Source of the DNA: Cheiracanthium punctorium
Lineage: Eukaryota; Arthropoda; Arachnida; Araneae; Cheiracanthiidae
Assembly: GCA_038373885.1 (NCBI GenBank)
Contig: JAWZYV010014408.1
Span: 19,122-83,121, forward strand
Direction of reading: 5' to 3'
Length of the DNA: 64,000 bases
Shown: positions 53,901 to 63,821 of the stretch, one piece after another
Layout: the number at the start of each line of letters is the position of its first letter
Position numbering within the stretch: position 1 is the stretch's first letter
The notes under the pieces: generated by a model
What the model was told of the DNA's origin: nothing
Databases searched by the model: none
What the model saw: only the letters and a program-made list of their open reading frames with translations
Made by a program: the position numbers and the translations under genes

Positions 53901-54595
53901 AACATGTAGAGAACCGGCCAAAACTCAAAACTGTTAGATTGACAGTCGTGCTGCAGGCCAGAACTATTGACCTTCCCATTTCAGCCATCTACCATTCTTA
54001 GCACTAGACATGGTGGGGACCCTTAAGCCAAAAATTGCTATATACATCAATGTATGAGAAAATACATTTCGCTTTAGTTTTTCTGGAAAAATTCGTCTGT
54101 TTAAATATAAAACAATGTTATCAAAATTGCATATAATTTAATTAATTAAGTATCAGCATACTTAAATTGAGCTATTATTAATTAGGCCAAATGCCCGGCC
54201 CCTGTTGGTCATAATCGGGCCCTGGAAGAGGGGTGCAAATTGAGCTGGAACACAAGAGGTTTAAATATAATTTTACTGTTTTTGTTTTTTCTTTTTTCAA
54301 AAAACACTTTTGTAGGGAAGGACAGATAGAAATTTATAAAAGTACAATGACTATGTGGGGGCGGGGGGTATTGAATAGTTATTAAGTTGTTCAAAGTGTA
54401 CGGGGCCCAAATTTAACAAATTTCATAGATGGGGACCTTAAATTCATCAATGCACAGGGCCCCTGTTTATCATAATCGGGCCCTGCCTAGTTATCCGCCT
54501 CTTTGAGGCCTACATTTACATAAGGGTACAGGGCCTCAAGAAATCTTCAGACGTCCCTCGTCATGACCCCCCCTAAACTGACAGTCTGGAACCGC
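50993..54595. other. No gene; transposon debris
   Basis: Mostly AT-rich. Repeat edges with long C or G runs occur at 52480-52530, 52640-52745 (GGGGGTGCACTTGCACCCCC palindrome) and 54180-54500 (two copies of a CATCAATGC...GGGCCCTG phrase). GACTCGAACTAGCCAGACTC at 53550-53569 resembles a pogo/Tigger terminus. No reading frame is convincing. Confidence 0.5.
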
Positions 54596-54600
54596 CCCTG

Positions 54601-54780
54601 CCTGAAGCTCAAACATTTTTTGGAACACTGAATTGTTTATACGTGTTTTTTTTCAGCCTCTACGTCGAGGTGGGAAATTAAAAAAAAAAAAAAAAAAAAC
54701 ACGCTCCCCTTTCTGTTAAAGCTAACAGTAAGACTAGATGGTCAGCAAGAATGCAAGCTGTGGAAGTGATTTATAAGTAA
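54601..54780 (+). pseudogene. ZMYM1-like hAT transposase, part 2
   Basis: Resumes with the duplicated CCTGAAGC and codes for QTFFGTLNCLYVFFSASTSR, the conserved C-terminal segment that follows the HSLNLVG box in this family. A poly-A run at 54680 breaks the frame; it recovers to TRWSARMQAVEVIYK before gypsy C cuts it at about 54780. Confidence 0.85.
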
Positions 54781-55685
54781 TGTTACGAATTTTCGGGGCA
54801 ACCCGCTGCTGTGTGGTTTAAAATGGTTTAAAATTCGTATTCTACGCTTCAAATAGATAAATTTTGCTTTTTGTTGCATCAAAATCGGCCAATTAGAACC
54901 GGAGATATGGAGGTTTCGGTTTGCCATTGTTTTTCAATGGAGGTTCTAGAAAATTCCAGAAATATTGGTCCTAGAGCTTAGATCTCTTCACTTTTGAGGA
55001 CTTATTTTTGGCGCCAAATTTGGCGATATTTTGCCAAAAGTCGCCAAGCTTGGCGACTTTTTGGTCATTTGGCGCGATTTTCCCAATGGGGCCTCGAAGT
55101 TGTTTTTCCTGCATTAAAACGCATAATAACCTAACATTTCTCTTCTATGACGTAATCAAAATTCACGCTTTATGTAGAACCCTCGAGAAATAGACTTTTC
55201 TGGAAACTTCTTGTTCCTTCTGCGTCGGCTATTTATAGAAGCGCGCGTCGCCCCGACAGTTCAGTGTTGATCAAGCTTTGAGAGAGTGCTTTGCTTGTGA
55301 GTACGCTTGCTTTGTGAAGGAAGCTGTGTTTCGCGCTGTTTGTGAAGCTTTGAATTTAAGTGCTGTGTGTAAATTCTTCATCGCTGAGTCTTGAGAGACT
55401 GTTAGTGTTATTTCTCGTATATTTTCGCTGAATTCTTGTCAGTGAAAGTGTTCTATTTTGTGTGAGAAATACAGCATTTGTGAGAGCTTCTGATCTAATC
55501 GAACTGTTAAAAGCACATTACTGCTAGATTGTGCTTGTGAATTGTGTACAGCTGATTGTTCTACGAAGTTCTAGAAGCAATAAAGTTTGTGTTCCATCCT
55601 GACAAGAGACTTTTTACTTGAACTTTATACACCAACTGGACTTTAGAACGACGAACCCCAGGAGTAGCAGAGTAATTCCGCAACA
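54781..55685 (+). repeat. Gypsy C 5' LTR
   Basis: Contains a striking set of palindromes near 55010-55075 (GGCGCCAAATTTGGCG, TCGCCAAGCTTGGCGA). A TATTTATAG-type TATA region lies at about 55230, and AATAAAG (about 55580) is a polyadenylation signal. Matches 60038-60931. Confidence 0.9.
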
Positions 55686-55687
55686 TT

Positions 55688-55718
55688 TGGTGTCAGAAGT
55701 GGGATTCGAACCCACGCC
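55688..55718 (+). promoter_or_regulatory. Gypsy C primer-binding site (tRNA-Leu), extended
   Basis: TGGTGTCAGAAGTGGGATTC and the next 11 bases are complementary to the 3' end of tRNA-Leu, through the T arm into the variable arm, about 31 bases. Most LTR elements keep only 12-18. It lies two bases after the LTR. Confidence 0.85.
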
Positions 55719-55751
55719 CACATTCGTGGACCCGAAACCCAAAAGGCACTC

Positions 55752-56087
55752 ATGTTGGAGGATTATCAGGATTTGAAGTCTGCTCTGGTGTTCGCAATGA
55801 AACTAGAGGCAGCCCAGCGGGCCGTGAGAAAAGATCGGCATGCTGTTAGAGCGGTCACGGTCCAAGAGGGAGCTGACAAAGACACAGAGAGAGTCGAGAA
55901 CAGGTTGAAGAGAATTGAAGATCTCATAGAGCGAAAATTAAGATCCGATAGAACGAGAGATGGCCCAAAGAAAGTAAAATGTTGGAGGTGCAACAGCGAG
56001 GGGCATTTACGAAAATACTGTGACGCACAAAGGAACTCTCGTCGTAAAGATCGCAGTTATCAATGCACCAGAGAAGCCCATGAATGA
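55752..56087 (+). pseudogene. Gypsy C Gag remnant (nucleocapsid end)
   Basis: Only the C-terminal part of Gag remains: a helical region (LKSALVFAMKLEAAQRA), a charged coil (VENRLKRIEDLIERKLR) and one zinc knuckle CWRCNSEGHLRKYC. It starts 34 bp after the primer site, so capsid coding has been deleted. It ends at a stop just before the protease frame at 56121. Confidence 0.75.
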
Positions 56088-56120
56088 AGACAGAAAAGAG
56101 ACGACTTTCAGGAGCAGAGG

Positions 56121-57698
56121 TTGAGGGATATTCAAAAGCCTCGTTTGAAAGTCTTACAGATTTCATCAGTGAATGGCGGCAGTGATGGACTCTTCGTACT
56201 GGGATACGTTAATGGTTCCCCATGCCACATGGTGATTGATACTGGAGCCAACGTAACCATCATAAGGACGGATCTGGCCAAGAAATTAAATTTGAAGATT
56301 ATCTGGACTCCGCCCTCGCTGACCCTCCAGACTGTGACAGGTGACAAGATCGAAGTGGGCGGAAAAGCGCAAGTAGAAATCACGTTTGGGAATGCCAGAT
56401 ACGACCATGTGGTATATGTCGCCAATATTACAGACTCTTTTATTCTCGGATTCGACTTTTTAAAATCGCACAAATTTAACTTGAACTTTAAGAATAATGA
56501 GCTTCGTTCAGACTCAGAAGAAATAGCTGCGTTCGATATTAAAAATGAAACTATTTTACCTGTTCAGCAAATAATAGCCCAGACTGATATCACTCTACCT
56601 CCCAGAACTGATTCAATAATTTCTGGAACAGTAAAAGAAAGCAATAAATTCCGTTTTGGATTAATGGAACACCCAAACAATAGTGATTCCGTCAGAGGAG
56701 TACTTGTGGGAGCAACACTTGTGGACTTGTCGAGAACAGAAATTCCAGTTAGAGTAGTAAATGTGACGGACAAGTCGAAGGTGATAAAGAAAAATGAAGT
56801 GTTGGCGACATGCACTCCTGTTACCTGCATTAATAAGAACATCAGCCAAACGACAGCTAAATCTTCCGAGTGCCTGACGAAGGAATTAATACAAGACGTG
56901 GAGTTAACGGCAGAACAGAGGAGCGCTGCGGAGAAAGTAATAGCTGAATTTGAAGACCTCTTCTCCCGAACTTCGGGTGACTTTGGCCGTACGAGCTTAA
57001 CTCAACATAGGATTGATACAGGCAGCCATTCTCCCATCAAGCAACATCCTAGGCGGCTGCCGTTTGCTAAGCAAGAAGAGGTGAGCAGACTTTTAGAGGA
57101 GATGCAGCTTGATAACGTCATCGAGCCGTCGACTAGTCCCTGGGCCTCGCCAATTGTTTTGGTCCGAAAGAAGGATGGTTCCACCCGGTTCTGTGTTGAC
57201 TACAGACGTCTGAATGACATTACCAAGAAAGACAGCTACCCTCTTCCCAGGATAGACGACACTTTGGACACTTTATCGGGAAACGAATGGTTTTCCACTC
57301 TGGATCTGAAAAGTGGTTACTGGCAAGTGGAAATTCATCCCGACGACCGTGAAAAGACTGCGTTCACCACGGGACAAGGATTGTGGCAGTTCAAAGTTAT
57401 GCCTTTTGGACTCTGCAACGCACCTGCTACATTCGAGCGACTAATGGAGACAGTGTTGAGAGGACTTTCCTACGAAGCATGTCTCGTTTATTTGGACGAT
57501 ATCATCATCGTCGGAAGGACTTTCGAAGAGCATCTCGAGAACATTCGAAAGGTACTGCAGAAATTAAAAGAGGCAAACTTGAAACTAAGTCCATCGAAGT
57601 GCAATTTGTTTCGTCGGGAAGTACGTTTCCTCGGGCACATAATATCCGCCCACGGAGTCCGAACCGATCCCGAAAGGACGTCCGCAGTCCAGAACTAG
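56121..57698 (+). pseudogene. Gypsy C protease and reverse transcriptase
   Basis: Protease with MVIDTGANVTII (about 56230) and FILGFDFL. A long linker precedes RT: IEPSTSPWASPIVLV, FCVDYRRLN, WFSTLDLKSGYWQ (catalytic aspartate kept), VMPFGLCNAPATF and YLDD (about 57490). The frame ends at an in-frame TAG (57696-57698) after SAVQN; coding similarity continues in the same frame directly after it. All catalytic RT residues seen are standard, so the stop is the main lesion in this part. Confidence 0.9.
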
Positions 57699-58196
57699 AG
57701 TCGTCCTGAGAATATCCATGACTTAAGAAATTTTCTCGGTCTGTGTACTTACTATCGAAAATTCGTGAAGGGCTTTTCTCAAATTGCAAGACCTCTTCAC
57801 AAATTGACCGAGACTGGACAGAAATTTCTGTGGACTGAGGAATGTGAGGACGCATTCAACGAACTGAAGACGGCTTTAACATCTTCGCCGATCCTGTCGT
57901 ATCCTCACCCTGACAAGCCATTTATCCTGGACACAGACGCAAGTAAGGAGAGTGTTGGAGCAGTTTTGTCCCAGGAGATAGATGGCCAAGAACACGTCAT
58001 TGCTTACTGGAGCAAATGCCTTTCAAAGGCAGAACGTAACTATTGTGTTACGAGAAAGGAACTTCTTGCTATCATTAAAGCCGTGGAGCACTTCCATCAT
58101 TACCTGTACGGCCGAAAGTTCCTGCTCCGAACGGACCATGCCTCTTTAACCTGGCTTCTAAATTTCAAGAATCCAGAGGGCCAAATAGCCAGGTGA
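57699..58196 (+). pseudogene. Gypsy C RT thumb and RNase H
   Basis: Same frame as the upstream RT. LRNFLGLCTYYRKFVKGF, then RNase H with LDTDASKESVGAVLSQ, TRKELLAIIKAVEHF and RTDHASLTWLL. The acidic residues are present. A one-base deletion near 58192 ends the frame. Confidence 0.85.
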
Positions 58197-58590
58197 TACA
58201 GCAATTACAAGAATATGACATCGAGATACGTCATCGGAAAGGGTCATAATATGGAAATGCAGATGCTTTGTCGAGAAGGCCCTGCATAGACAGTTGTCGC
58301 TATTGCTCCAGGGCAGAGAAAAATTACCATCTGAAACATCCCGTTGTCCGCCAAGTTACATCATCGGCACCATCTCAAGATCCCTGGAGTGACGAAAATG
58401 TTCGGGCGGACCAATTAGCAGACAGCGACATCAAACCTATTGTGGAATTTATGGAAAAATCCAGCGCTAAGCCCATTGGCAAGAAATATCATCTTACAGT
58501 CCGGCAACAAAACAGTTCTGGGCTTTATGGGATTCGCTTCGCCTGAGGAATGAAGTCCTGTATCGTAAATGGGAGTCGGACGACGGCAAG
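58197..58590 (+). pseudogene. Gypsy C RNase H to integrase linker, frameshifted
   Basis: The end of RNase H (ADALSRRPC, about 58258) and a linker continue in another frame, with a stop near 58250 and a further shift by 58550. No domain of its own. Confidence 0.65.
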
Positions 58591-59193
58591 ATGCTCCGAT
58601 GGCAGTTAGTACTCCCTCGTTCGAGTATTCCGAAGGTTCTAGAAGAACTTCATAATGGCTACACTGGAGGCCATTTTGGCGTAATGAAGACCCTGCAGAA
58701 AGTTTGCGGACGCTTCTACTGGGTTAGGGCTCGAGGCGACGTCGAAAAGTGGTGTCAAGCTTGTGACGCCTGTGCCGCCCGTAAAGGCCCGAAGAAACGA
58801 AGCCGTGGAAGACTACATCGTTATAATGTAGGAGCGCCTTTTGAGAGGATTGCCCTCGACATCCTGGGACCTCTTCCGCGAACTTCGGATGGCAACAAAT
58901 ACATCCTAGTTGTCATTGACTACTTCTCTAAATGGCCCGAAACGTTTCCTATTCCCGATCAAGAAGCTACGACCGTAGCAGAGGTACTAGTGCAGGAATG
59001 GATTTCCAGATATGGAACCCCTCTGCAACTTCATTCCGACCAAGGAACGAACTTTACCTCTGCAGTCTTTAAAGGACTATGCCAACTTCTCGGAATGGAC
59101 AAAGCCCAGACTACGACTTTACACCCACAATCCGACGGCATGGTGGAGAGGTTCAATCGCACAATTTTAAACAATCTCACTTCTGGTATCTAG
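58591..59193 (+). pseudogene. Gypsy C integrase, N-terminal and core
   Basis: The HHCC finger (ELHNGYTGGHFGVMKT, CQACDACAARKG) and core with ALDILGPLPR, HSDQGTNFTS and DGMVERFNRTI: all three acidic residues are kept. A frameshift at about 59185 ends the frame within the segment after the glutamate. Confidence 0.88.
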
Positions 59194-59682
59194 GAATCAA
59201 GAGGACTGGGACAAGAAACTCCCCCTCTTCCTGCTGGCCTATAGGAGCGCCGTCCATGAGACTACCGGCTTCACACCTTCCCAGATGCTGTTCGGCAGAG
59301 ATCTTCGTCTTCCCGCCGATCTAGTGTTCGGCCGCCCTCCAGATGCGCCTTCATCGCCAGAGGAGTACGTGGAAAACCTTCGGGCACGGTTTGAAGATGT
59401 GCATCATTTTGCTCGGGAGCGGATCAACCTGAACACGGAAAAGATGAAGACTCGCTACGACACGAAGGCTACGGGACACGAGTTCAACGCAGGTGATAAA
59501 GTTTGGCTATGAAATCCTACTCGACGGAAAGGCCTGTCTCCCAAGCTGCAATCGCCGTGGGACGGTCCTTACACAGTCCTAAACCGGCTGAATGACGTCA
59601 TCGTACGGATTCGTAAGTCACCAAACTCGAAGCCAAGAGTTGTACATTACGATCGGCTAGCCATCTACCGCGGTTGTAATTA
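59194..59682 (+). pseudogene. Gypsy C integrase C-terminal part
   Basis: Continues in other frames: LFLLAYRSAVHETTGFTPSQ region, then MLFGRDLRLPADLVFGRPP (59285), with a stop at 59510 and the final GPYTVLNRLNDVIV and HYDRLAIYRG (to 59682). This is the chromatin- or DNA-contacting end of gypsy integrase. Confidence 0.75.
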
Positions 59683-60020
59683 GCTCAGACCATGGTCACT
59701 ATGGCGTAATTCCTCTTTTCTTTCCTGTCTTTCCCCTCTCTTCCTCTTTCCTCAACTCTCTTTCACTCACTACTTACGCCATGTTTAGTGTACATATTTG
59801 TAATATATTAGTTTTCATTAATGCGTATTTGTTTATTATGTTTATGATTTATGACAGTTTAATTATTTATTATGTTGATTATTTATTTATTAATGTGTAT
59901 TTGCTTATTGTGCTATTGATTACTTGTTTGAATTATGTTGTTAAGATCTTGTTAATTGTTATACAGTGTAGGTACTTGTGTGACCTCCTAACTAGGGATT
60001 GTACTGCCCGGTACGTGCAG
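59683..60020 (+). other. Gypsy C 3' untranslated region
   Basis: T-rich, with no env-like frame. The frame of 110 codons here is hydrophobic by base composition only. Confidence 0.5.
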
Positions 60021-60037
60021 TCCTTGGGAAGGGGACA
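60021..60037 (+). promoter_or_regulatory. Gypsy C polypurine tract
   Basis: TTGGGAAGGGGACA immediately before the 3' LTR. Confidence 0.7.
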
Positions 60038-60931
60038 ATTTACGAATTTTCGGGGCAACCCGCTGCTCTGTGGCTTAAAATGGTTTAAAATTCGTATTCT
60101 ACGCTTCAAATAGATAAATTTTGCTTTTTGTTGCATCAAAATCGGCCAATTAGAACCGGAGATATGGAAGTTTCGGTTTGCCATAGTTTTTCAATGGAGG
60201 TTCTAGAAATCTCGCGAAATATTGGTCCTAGAGCTTAGATCTCTTCACTTTTGAGGACTTATTTTTGGCGCCAAATTTGGCGATATTTCGCTAAAAGTCG
60301 CCAAGCTTGGCGATTTTTTGGTCATTTGGCGCGATTTTCCCAATGGGGTCTGGAAGTTGTTTTTCCTGCATTAAAACGCATAATAACCTAACATTTCTCT
60401 TCTATGACGTAATCAAAATTCACACTTTATGTAGAACCCTCGAGAAATAGACTTTTCTGGAAACTTCTTGTTCCTTCTGCGTCGGCTATTTATAGAAGCG
60501 CGCGTCGCCCCGACAGTTCAGTGTTGATCAAGCTTTGAGAGAGTGAATACGCTTCCCTTGTGAAGGAAGCTGTGTTTCGCGCTGTTTGTGAAGCTTTGAA
60601 TTTAAGTGCTGTGTGTAAATTCTTCATCGCTGAGTCTTGAGAGACTGTTAGTTTTATTTCTCGTATATTTTCGCTGAATTCTTGTCAGTGAAAGTGTTCT
60701 ATTTTGTGTGAGAAATACAGCATTTGTGAGAGCTTCTGATCTAATCGAACTGTTAAAAGCACATTACTGCTAGATTGTGCTTGTGAATTGTGTACAGCTG
60801 ATTGTTCTACGAAGTTCTAGAAGCAATAAAGTTTGTGTTCCATCCTGACAAGAGACTTTTTACTTGAACTTTATACACCAACTGGACTTTAGAACGACGA
60901 ACCCCAGGAGTAGCAGAGTAATTCCGCAACA
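60038..60931 (+). repeat. Gypsy C 3' LTR
   Basis: Matches 54781-55685 with scattered substitutions and an 11-bp net deletion (near 60543). First bases ATTTACG instead of TGTTACG. Confidence 0.9.
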
Positions 60932-61105
60932 GTATTTTGATAGCATTAACAAAGTCCAGGAAGAATTAATATCCAATCCTCTCTCTACATCTGAAATAAA
61001 GACCAAGGCTAACTCTTTGAGAAAATGTATCAATAAATTTGAATTTATCGTTTTCACATGTTTTTGGTTTAACATAGTAAAGATTATAAACGCACCCGCT
61101 GCTTG
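60932..61105 (+). pseudogene. ZMYM1-like hAT transposase, part 3 (C-terminus)
   Basis: Directly after gypsy C the frame continues with YFDSINKVQEELISNPLS and KANSLRKCINKFEFIVF, the usual C-terminal region of this transposase. It reaches a TGA at 61103, with AATAAA at 61106 as a possible polyadenylation signal. With 42828-44203 and 54601-54780 it makes one gene in three pieces. Confidence 0.85.
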
Positions 61106-61111
61106 AATAAA

Positions 61112-61351
61112 TGAGCGAGCCGTTAAAAGAACACGGGCTAGTAAATAAAATAAGTGTGCGCGTTGTTCTAAAGATTGAATTTTATTATTATATAAAAGAC
61201 CGTACTGATGCTAGCCGCCTGGTAAATGGCTAGAGTCTAAGCCTGTATATGTGTATTGTGTAATTTAAATTATCGGTTACCATTTTGAAGATGGTTATAG
61301 TGTTTGTAAATGTTCCAATAAAATTTGAAAATTAGCGTGGGAAAACTTTAC
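61112..61351 (+). repeat. Probable 5' LTR of gypsy D (left edge unknown)
   Basis: TATAAAAG at 61191, AATAAAATTT at 61318, and a tRNA primer site directly downstream mark the right-hand part of an LTR. The second LTR is not in the window, so the start is not defined. Confidence 0.6.
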
Positions 61352-61370
61352 TGGCGTAGTCGGCAGGATT
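61352..61370 (+). promoter_or_regulatory. Gypsy D primer-binding site (tRNA-Ser)
   Basis: TGGCGTAGTCGGCAGGATT is the complement of the 3' end of tRNA-Ser including CCA. Confidence 0.88.
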
Positions 61371-61640
61371 GGATTGAATTGGATGCGATACTACAGAATG
61401 CTCAGGTGAGAGCTGTATTTCTTCATCAATTTCATGCAACTGTATTTGTACGTAGCTATAGCAGTTGATCTGCATTATTTTGAAGTTTAGTAGGCCAGTT
61501 TGGCAGGTTTTGAAGGAAGTTTCCCTGTTGGTGTTAATATATAGTTGGCCGTCCCGGCATATTTACTTGAAGAATCCTCTTGATTCGTATATAAACATAT
61601 ACTTGTAACCGTAGCTGAAAACTAGCATTTGAAAATTGAA

Positions 61641-62639
61641 ATGGCGATTTTTGGTAAGGGAAAGAAACAAGATTTAATAGTTCTTGCTGAAGAACTGGGT
61701 TTAACGGTTGATTCGACATTTACTGTGGCGAAGTTACGTGATCTGATTACGAACGATAAAAACTATGATGAAGAATTTTGTAAAGAAATATTGGCTAGAA
61801 TTATTGCTGATAGAAATGAAGAAAAAGAAAGACGGAGAGAAGAAAGAGAAAGGCAGGATCAGAAAGAGAGAGAAGAAAGGGAAAGACAGGAACAGAAAGA
61901 GAGAGAAGAAAGGGAAAGACAGGATCAGAAAGAGAGAGAAGAAAGGGAAAGACAGGATCAGAAAGAGAGAGAAGAAAAAGAAAAAGTTTTTGAATTACAA
62001 AATTGAAATTGAAAAAATGGCAGAAAATGCGATGTTGGGAAGCCAAGTACGGGAAGGAAGTGGTGTTAAAACTAATTTAGAAAAATTATTGCCTAGGTTT
62101 GATCCGAAGGAAAGTGATATCTCTTTATTTCTTACGTTGTTTAAGAGATAGTTAAAGATGATTGGCGCCGATAAAGAAAATTGGGTTGCTCATTTAATTG
62201 GGGTGTTGCCAACTCCTGTTTCCAGTTTGATTGCTAGGGAAACAGAAGAGGTAGCGCAAAATTACGATGAAATTAAGAAGATGCTGTTAAAAAGATTTAA
62301 ATTGAGCGCCGAGAAATTCAGACAGTTATTTATGAAACATCAAAAGTCCACATAAGAAACATGGATGGAATTTTATTTTAAAATGAAAGCCTATTTTGAT
62401 GGGTGGATTGAGGGGTTAAAAATTAAATCACTAGAAGATTTAGAAAGCCTGATGATCACTCATCAGATTAAAAGAAAGGTACCATTTGAAGTGAAAGAAC
62501 ATTTCATGGATGAATGGACGGAGATTGTATCCCCAATAACTTTGGCCGAAAAACTAGATGAATATGACGATGTAAGAAGAGTAATGAAGCCAAAATTTGA
62601 AGTGTCAGAAGTCCGTTTGGATCGCCGAAAAACGAATCA
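61641..62639 (+). pseudogene. Gypsy D Gag
   Basis: Starts at ATG 61641 with MAIFGKGKKQDLIVLAEEL, clearly related to the N-terminus of gypsy A Gag. A highly charged repeat region (61836-61974) precedes a frameshift near 61990. The capsid part then runs in the next frame with two stops (62149-62151 and 62353-62355); shared landmarks are EIKKMLLKRFKLSAEKFRQ and EHFMDEWTE. After about 62639 similarity to gypsy A stops before any zinc knuckle or protease. Dead copy. Confidence 0.85.
61836..61974 (+). repeat. 33-bp tandem repeats in gypsy D gag
   Basis: Four near-identical 33-bp units coding REERERQDQKE-type 11-residue repeats (one has E for D). Gypsy A has a single-copy charged stretch at the same place. 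A local expansion inside a coiled segment. Confidence 0.9.
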
Positions 62640-63345
62640 GTCCATGTTTAATACAAATATATTTATTAGAACAAACACATCACATCTACAATATCATGCT
62701 TACAGAGCGAACACAACACACAGAATGAATCTCGACGCTTCGAGAGAAGCGCGTCACGTGACTTTCTTCCGGGAGCTTTAGCAGGTAGTCATAGAAACAA
62801 AAAAGAAAAACAATGCTTATGAACGCACAGTCCTTCAAAATTCACCAAGGAACGTCCTCTTGCGAAAACAGAAAACGATAATTGGGCAACTAACCCGTAC
62901 CAGTCAAAATACGGAAATTTTGAAAGTCGCCGAAATACAACGACTCGAAAGGAAAATGATTTCCAAGATAGAAGAAAAGAAAATTTGCATGAACCGGGGC
63001 CATCGCTAAGCAACGGGCCTGCTTATGAGTTGCTATCCCTAAAAATGAGTTTATCATTGAGGCCTGTTTTCCCCAGTCACAGTATTCTATTTTATTATTC
63101 TAAGTATTATAAATGTTATATTATTTTATTATTTTAAAACAATTTTTTTTTTTACTTTTGTCGTACTGAAGAACTTTAGATGTAGGTAATCGTTTTGTGA
63201 ATCTTGCGCCATTTTCTTTCATGAAAATTTATCCTAAAATTCGAACATTTTGCTCTGAATGTAAAGGTAAGTGAACGCTTATAATGTATTTAGAAATTCT
63301 AAAAATATGTATGTAAATCATGTTTAGTGAATAATTACTCATGTG
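62640..63345. other. Unassigned; break of gypsy D
   Basis: From 62640 the sequence no longer resembles Gag. 62790-63050 has an open stretch rich in K, R, N and Q (KYGNFESRRNTTTRKEN) that could be the displaced Gag C-terminus, suggesting an insertion at 62640-62790. The rest is AT-rich. Confidence 0.35.
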
Positions 63346-63353
63346 CAGTGCCG

Positions 63354-63420
63354 GATTAAGACAGCGTGGGGCCCGTAGCAAATGTTACCAAGGGGCCCCC
63401 TGCTCAGTGACGCACCTATA
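63354..63420. repeat. Edge of a hAT-like repeat
   Basis: CAGTGCCGGATTAAGACAGC followed by GGGGCCCGTAGC and AAGGGGCCCCC has the look of hAT-type ends. No partner end is seen. Confidence 0.35.
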
Positions 63421-63821
63421 TATATATATTTAGGGGGAGGAGTTCACCCTCACATTAAAGTAGTAGAGCTAAATTAAATGAGAAAATAAATAGTGCTAAT
63501 TATATTACAATTTATGTTTAGTGCTAATTAATGGTATTACTAATGCTAATTAGATGTAAACGAAACTAAAAGGTCCCACGTGTTATATTCGCGAGAGGTT
63601 TATCCCAGCCCTTCCTCCACCTTGGGTGAGCTAATCTGTAGGTTTTGTGCGATAATAAAATAAAACACAACTTTTACGAATTTTCTTGATTCAAAATGAA
63701 CAAATTTGAGTTAACACTAGACAAATCAATTTCTCCAAGTAAATTAGTGTGCGGAAAAAATGCCCGTAAAATAAAGTGGGGGGAGGGTAAATAGATAGTG
63801 AGACTGGCGATGTTTAAACAG

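Larger units (their letters stand above)
44204..54600. mobile_element. 10.4-kb hAT-type element with nested insertions
   Basis: CAGTGGCGGTTCCAGA at 44204 and its inverse TCTGGAACCGCCCCTG ending at 54600 (one mismatch in 16) are terminal inverted repeats. CCTGAAGC flanks both (44196-44203 and 54601-54608), an 8-bp hAT duplication inside the coding region of another hAT transposase. Within it lie a Harbinger-like element, a Helitron and a TRIM-like element. No transposase of its own was seen. Confidence 0.88.
54781..60931 (+). mobile_element. Ty3/gypsy element C, full-length but broken
   Basis: LTRs of about 905 and 894 bp (TGTTACG...CCGCAACA), tRNA-Leu primer site, remnants of gag, protease-RT-RNase H-integrase, purine tract and 3' LTR, all plus strand. 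It is inserted in the hAT transposase gene: AGTA occurs at 54776-54779 and at 60931-60934, with one copy expected in the intact frame. The first bases of the 3' LTR have mutated. Several stops and frameshifts occur in pol and most of gag is missing. Confidence 0.9.

Noticed and set aside
59781..60113. Possible env-like hydrophobic frame downstream of gypsy C integrase
   Set aside because: T-rich composition only; no signal peptide with cleavage pattern, cysteine pattern or fusion motif, and it runs into the LTR.
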